A DNA stretch of 64,000 nt. Origin: Isoetes taiwanensis (taxonomy: Eukaryota; Streptophyta; Lycopodiopsida; Isoetales; Isoetaceae). The position numbers and the translations under genes are program-made. The first letter of the stretch is position 1, and each line of letters starts with the position of its first letter. Positions 59,499 through 64,000 of the stretch are shown piece by piece. The notes below the pieces were generated by a model, which saw only the letters and a program-made list of their open reading frames with translations, was not told the origin of the DNA and made no database searches. The stretch is from contig JAJEKV010000054.1 in NCBI GenBank assembly GCA_021234155.1, positions 6,123,962-6,187,961 of the forward strand. The letters are read 5' to 3'.

Positions 59499-62487
59499 TT
59501 AAGAAAAGAAATGTTTTGATAAGAGTGCCCAAACTGTAGGAACAATCGCAATGAGAGCCATCTGAATCTGTTCAGAGCTGCTAGCTTTAATGCTCAATTG
59601 TCCAGCAGATCTATTGTTCATACTTGCTCGTGCAATCATCATTGTCTTTCCAAGTACAAATTGTGACAGAATATTTCCACCAACAGCTAAATCCCCATGC
59701 CAGGACATAATTGACAAACCTAGAGTTGAGACATGTGGTTCGAACTCCTTGTCGATTATGGTGGCTTCTACTGTACCTCCATATGTTATATCACCTCTTC
59801 CAGTAAGTGCTCCCCCGTTCATAACCAGTTTCAGCCTTCTCCAAGTGAGTACTCTGCTTTCCACCTTCAAGCCAGCAACAACCATTCCCCAAGGACAGTA
59901 AGTGCAAAGCCAGCCAAGACTTTACTTTGTTTGAAGTTGCTGAAACATGATTCTGTCCGTAAATTGTACATCATATCCTCGCCAATAGTCTGAACCTCTA
60001 GGCCTGCAAATGTTGCTTGGCCTTTTCCATGCTTCAGTGAAGTAGAGCATTCCATGGTAACATTCGTTTCCTTATCCTTCACTACTTGCCCTGATATTGA
60101 AATAGGAATATTTCTTGCAATTTCGAAGGTCCTTTCCAAGTCAATACCATCATATCCACTGTCAGGATCCCATCCACGAGTTTTGTCAATATCTATCCAC
60201 TGAGTTGTTCTTGAATCAAGATATCTGTACCTATGGACAGGATTACCTGAATCAAAAGTTGGAGGCAAAAACCCTGTCAGGCAAAGGCGTTGCAATTGCA
60301 GTGTTATTAGGTCTCTGATCATCAATATTTGTATTTGATTGAAGATCATCTTCTTGTGCAAAGGCCATTTTCTGAAGCAACTCCTTTCTCCTCCTCGTTT
60401 CCTCCTTCCATTGTTTTTTTAGGAACAATTTTTCCCTCAATTCCAGTTCTTCAAGGTATAACTTTCTGTTCCGTTTACCTAAGCAATCAATTTCCTCCTG
60501 TGTTAGTCTTCTGAAAGGGGGGAGGTCATCATATTCTAGTTCATCATCGGAGGCATTTCCAACTTCATCTGATTCAGTAGCATGTTCCTCTAAGTGCAAG
60601 CGTGATTGCAACAGTGAAGAAAGCAGGTAAGGTAGAGGCGGTACCTTGGCATGTCCACTACATGGAATGATGGCAGAGACATCCTTGGGAAACTTCAACA
60701 AAGAATTGGCCTCTGCCAGAACCTTGGAGGCAAAGCAAAGCAATAAAAATTGAGGTTTCCAAACTTGCCCATTGGGTAACACCTGCAAACCACTTCTATC
60801 TGTTCTACAAGCTGGGTGATTCTCGACTAGAGATGTTGGGTTGATCAACCTCATATCTCCAGCAGCTTGGCGGATCATCTGTTGTACAATACTGAAACGA
60901 TCTAGCACAAACAGTTCATAACTGAGAGATACACCATTAGGACCATCAGGTGGAGCTGAGGAGGCATGGGTCAAGACCACTATAGCATTAAACCAAATGG
61001 GAAGCCCAAATACAGCACTTATCGAGCGAAGCAATGGTAAATCCCCCTGGTCATTGGTATGCATGTCAAGCCTATCAAAATAAAGAACAATATCTGGAGG
61101 TGAGCGCTTCATAAACCGTTTCACAGATAGCAGCATCTTCTCATTTCGTTGCCGATCTGAAGCAGATGGCAAGAGTCCTGGTGTATCAATGATCTTCAAC
61201 TTGACACCATGAACAGTGCCGGTGATTTCTTTCACATGCTTTGTACCATAAGAGAAGGCATTAGTCTGTGTCTTGCCTTCACCCAAAATTGAGTTTATGG
61301 TAGCACTCTTTCCCACACCGCTCTTGCCAAGTAGTAAGATTGTACATGTGAAGTTGAGCTCACGTTGTGCAGTTGCTTCTAATTCATTTGCAATAGCAGT
61401 GGCATAATCGTAATTAAAAGCATTATTTCTATTAAATGTGTTCCCTCCTTTAAGCTGCTCTGCCAAACCAATTCTATAGAGCACCTGAGCCACTAAGACA
61501 TTATGATCAGAGAACCCTAACCTGTTCACAAGTCGCAGAAATTTGATTCTGATTTGTTGCAGTTCCTCACTGATCTTATAACCGCTGTTATCTGTGAGAG
61601 TAACATCAGATTGAGATTTTGCAGACAGAATGCTTGGGCACTCTTTATGAAGTGATCCCGAAGATGACATATCACTTTCACAAACAGGTGGCTCTTCTGG
61701 TAAAGATGGCCCCATTCTACTGACGGATGAAGACCCTTTTGATGGCATAGCACGCTCATTTTGCTTGCTATCCATTGCCTTAATATCTGCAAATTGCTGT
61801 AAGGAATTTTTTTGGTTGACATTAGAAATGTGGTCATGCATCATCATTTCTTCCTTTACTACATCCCCACCAGAACCAGATTCTATCTCCCTTATTGTTG
61901 CTGCTATTGCTTGTTTTAATTTTTCTCCCTTGATGACATCACCTATCAGATTCTTTTCTTCTATTGAGCTAGCATAAAGCCCTGAAGCCTCTATATTTTC
62001 CTTCAATGGCACATTCCATTTATGGAGATTTTCCGAAAGCCTATGGAATGAGTTATCTTCATTGACATCATGATCATATGTAAATAATGCGTGTTCTGTT
62101 TTTCCAAGGAAAGGTTCATCAGGCCCTTCAACAAATCCCTCGTCTTCACAAGAATCTGAGGGAGATCCCGGTTCTTCTTCCCTTTCAGAATGATCAACTT
62201 GACTAGAAAGCCTGCTAGAAGTCTCAATCTCATGGTTTGCAAGGCGCCCATTTAATTGTCTTCTATTCGTTTTTTCTTTCAGATTTTCTTCCATGGAACG
62301 TACAATATTTGGTTTCTTCTGAAACCCAATACTTTTTCCTTCTTCAGCTTTCTTCCCCTTCAAATCAGCTGCAAATTGGCATCTTCACTGCCTAAATTTT
62401 CTTTTGGTATAAATAAAAAAGAAAAATCAGAAGATGTTGGATCTTACCTTGCGGGTTGAAGCAATCGGATACCGCAACTCTCTCCAT
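59499..62487 (-). CDS. TOC159-like: Toc159-family chloroplast import receptor GTPase, two 3' frameshifts
   Basis: Toc159-class receptors sit in the outer chloroplast envelope and bind preproteins with Toc33/34 and Toc75. Exon 1 (62487-62448) starts ATG and ends at AAG|GTAAGA; after a 79-bp intron exon 2 starts at 62368 in matching phase. An acidic region lies at about residues 60-110, then the G domain with G-K-S-G-V-G-K-S near residue 355, D-T-P-G-L (G3) and V-L-T-H. The C-terminal membrane domain follows (L-P-P-T-F-D-S-G, Y-R-Y-L-D; end A-S-S-S-E-Q-I-Q). Total length is about 970 residues, between Arabidopsis Toc90 (793) and Toc120 (1089), so the acidic domain is short. One extra base in the A-run 60267-60271 and one missing base near 59882-59890 shift and restore the frame. 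These are either assembly errors or early decay. Confidence 0.9.
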
Positions 62488-62557
62488 GGCGCCGCTCTGG
62501 GGCTACGAGGGCGGTACTTTTTTTAAATGAAAAAGTGGTTTTCTTGAGCGCCAATTA

Positions 62558-63536
62558 GGCCCTTTTTTCATGGCAACCTTGTCTTAAAATTTTTTGAGGT
62601 TGATTGGTCCACGTAAGAAAATAAGGCTTGGCAGCTTTTCCACGGATGCTTTTGTGACATGTCTCAATTGCATTCCGTACAATTTTGCTGTCGCATTTTC
62701 GACAATTTGCGACTGCCCACAATTTATGAATCGCAAAATACAGCCCAATGTCATTCTTGTGTTGCCACGTAAGAAGGATGCCTCAAAAAGGTTTTAGTGG
62801 AGCGTGCAGGTGTGAGCTTTGAGCGCCAAGATTCACAACTGGTTTCACTGCGTTGAAACAGGTTGAATAAGCCGGATTTCGAATTTACAGTTCTAAAAAT
62901 TCACAGCAAGGAGGAGCCACAAACATAAAACAGGTTGAATAAGCCGAATTTCGGATTTACAGTTCTAAAAATTCACAGCAAGGAGGAGCCACAAACATAA
63001 AACAGGTTGAATAAGTCGCTCAAAACAAAGTTAAAATTTCATGTGTTTGGGTCAGTTTCTATTTTGTTAAAAACAAGTTGGTTCCGTTTAATTTCTTCAC
63101 GTAAATCTTTGTGTTCTTGTTTTTCTTCCACAGGAGATTCTCCGTTCTTCATTTTTTATGCAAAGGGAAAAGTAGAATATCGCATTACATCGAGGATTAT
63201 TTTCGAGAAGTATTTTGGAGATAAGCCTATTGATTGTATAGGTGAAACGGTTCATCATAGCTTCAAAAGATCATCGATTGATCTCTAACCTTTTGAATAA
63301 AATCGCAAGAATTATAGCTTCAAAGATCATCGATTCTTCTCTAACCTTTTGAATAAAACGCAGATTGAAAAGCGTAAAATATAAGAGGTGTCTTATATAT
63401 TAAATACATGTCGCATGAAAATTAGTGGGAAAGGTTTTTATTTGGGACATGACGTGGAGTCGACATGGAGTCTTATATGTCGTCTTATTGCATTGCGACA
63501 ATCATATTTTATGTCCTGGCGTGGAAAAAAAGGGCC
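62558..63536. mobile_element. Non-autonomous TIR transposon, TTA target duplication (element H2)
   Basis: The left end GGCCCTTTTTTCATGGC and the inverse of the right end, GGCCCTTTTTTTCCACGCC, form an imperfect terminal inverted repeat. TTA flanks both ends (62555-62557 and 63537-63539). The interior of 979 bp has no transposase. Subterminal strings on the right (ATAAGACGACATATAAGAC, inverse sense) resemble element H1. It sits 71 bp upstream of the Toc159-family ATG. Confidence 0.68.
62858..63017. repeat. 72-bp tandem repeat, 2.2 copies, inside element H2
   Basis: Copies start with ACAGGTTGAATAAG at 62858, 62930 and 63002. A second, 57-bp-period duplication lies at about 63256-63365. Confidence 0.92.
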
Positions 63537-63539
63537 TTA

Positions 63540-64000
63540 GGTGTATATATGTATTAGCCTATCGATTTTATCGATTTATTTAAATGGGTTTTGTTTATAG
63601 GATTGAATATGAACGATTGATTTTCAAGATATCCCGAAAGCATCGTACCAAATCAACGGCTAACATCTTTTGCCAAAAAATGCTTTGCCACTTTCTAAGG
63701 TCACTTTCAAACCCATGGTTGAGACAAAACAGATAAAAACAAGCTCCCAGCTTCACACAAATCCGACGACCATCGAACTTATGGCTTCAACGAACCATAG
63801 CTATGGTATGTCCCGCCATAGCCGCGAATCGAAAGCAGCAGTGGCAGCATAATTTTAAATCAAAACGTTGTTCCCAAGAACTCAAGTGGTGAGCTTGTGA
63901 GAAAAAGACGTTGAATTGATGTATTCGGCAGCTTGATCTCTCGGGCCATCATGTGGATCACATGGGAGGAGGATTAACAGCCTACCATCAAATCAGAGCG
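63540..64000. other. Upstream flank, no recognised gene
   Basis: A 60-codon ORF at 63670-63852 has no known motif. Nothing else supported. Confidence 0.45.

Overview
The window is nuclear DNA of a land plant. Plant-specific content includes a chloroplast protein-import receptor of the Toc159 family, a nuclear-type group II intron maturase with a candidate mitochondrial presequence, PLS-type PPR repeats, and type III polyketide synthase, dirigent and G-type lectin fragments. Genes are sparse, introns have GT-AG borders, and most of the sequence is AT-rich intergenic DNA full of old transposons. I see no bacterial operons, CRISPR, rRNA or convincing tRNA genes. The many broken gene copies suit a large, repeat-rich genome. 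I cannot name the species; a seed-free vascular plant is possible but unproven.

Layout. 1-1.7 kb: remains or end of an unrecognised multi-exon gene. 1.7-8.7 kb: a Ty3/gypsy chromovirus on the minus strand with LTRs, PBS, PPT, chromodomain and near-perfect target duplication; a LINE fragment splits its 3' LTR. 8.7-17.5 kb: mostly empty, with one possible exon and a second gypsy relic. 17.5-26.4 kb: a graveyard of gene fragments (LINE reverse transcriptase, PPR, dirigent, polyketide synthase, lectin). 28.1-30.5 kb: a maturase-like gene. 32.5-33.1 kb: a miniature LTR element (TRIM) whose two ends are the same LTR end in opposite orientation, inside a perfect 5-bp target duplication. 36.0-36.9 kb: a TTA-flanked TIR element. 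40.9-43.0 kb: an intact six-exon YKT6 gene. 45.9-48.3 kb: a broken segmental copy of that gene carrying a later foldback insertion. 48.3-59.3 kb: LINE fragments, palindromic repeat elements and a methyltransferase-like ORF. 59.5-62.5 kb: the Toc159-family gene, with a second TTA-flanked TIR element about 70 bp upstream of its start codon.

The only gene whose every exon and splice junction I could reconcile without damage is YKT6, a membrane-fusion R-SNARE. The Toc159-family gene is intact through its GTPase domain but has two compensating one-base indels near the 3' end. The maturase exon has a one-base homopolymer frameshift and a degenerate reverse transcriptase active site.

The most unusual items are the inverted-end TRIM, a two-arm RNA-type hairpin shared by three retroposon-related sequences, the palindromic TIR repeats at 48.96-49.98 kb, and the YKT6 duplicate that acts as a natural empty/filled-site pair for a foldback element.
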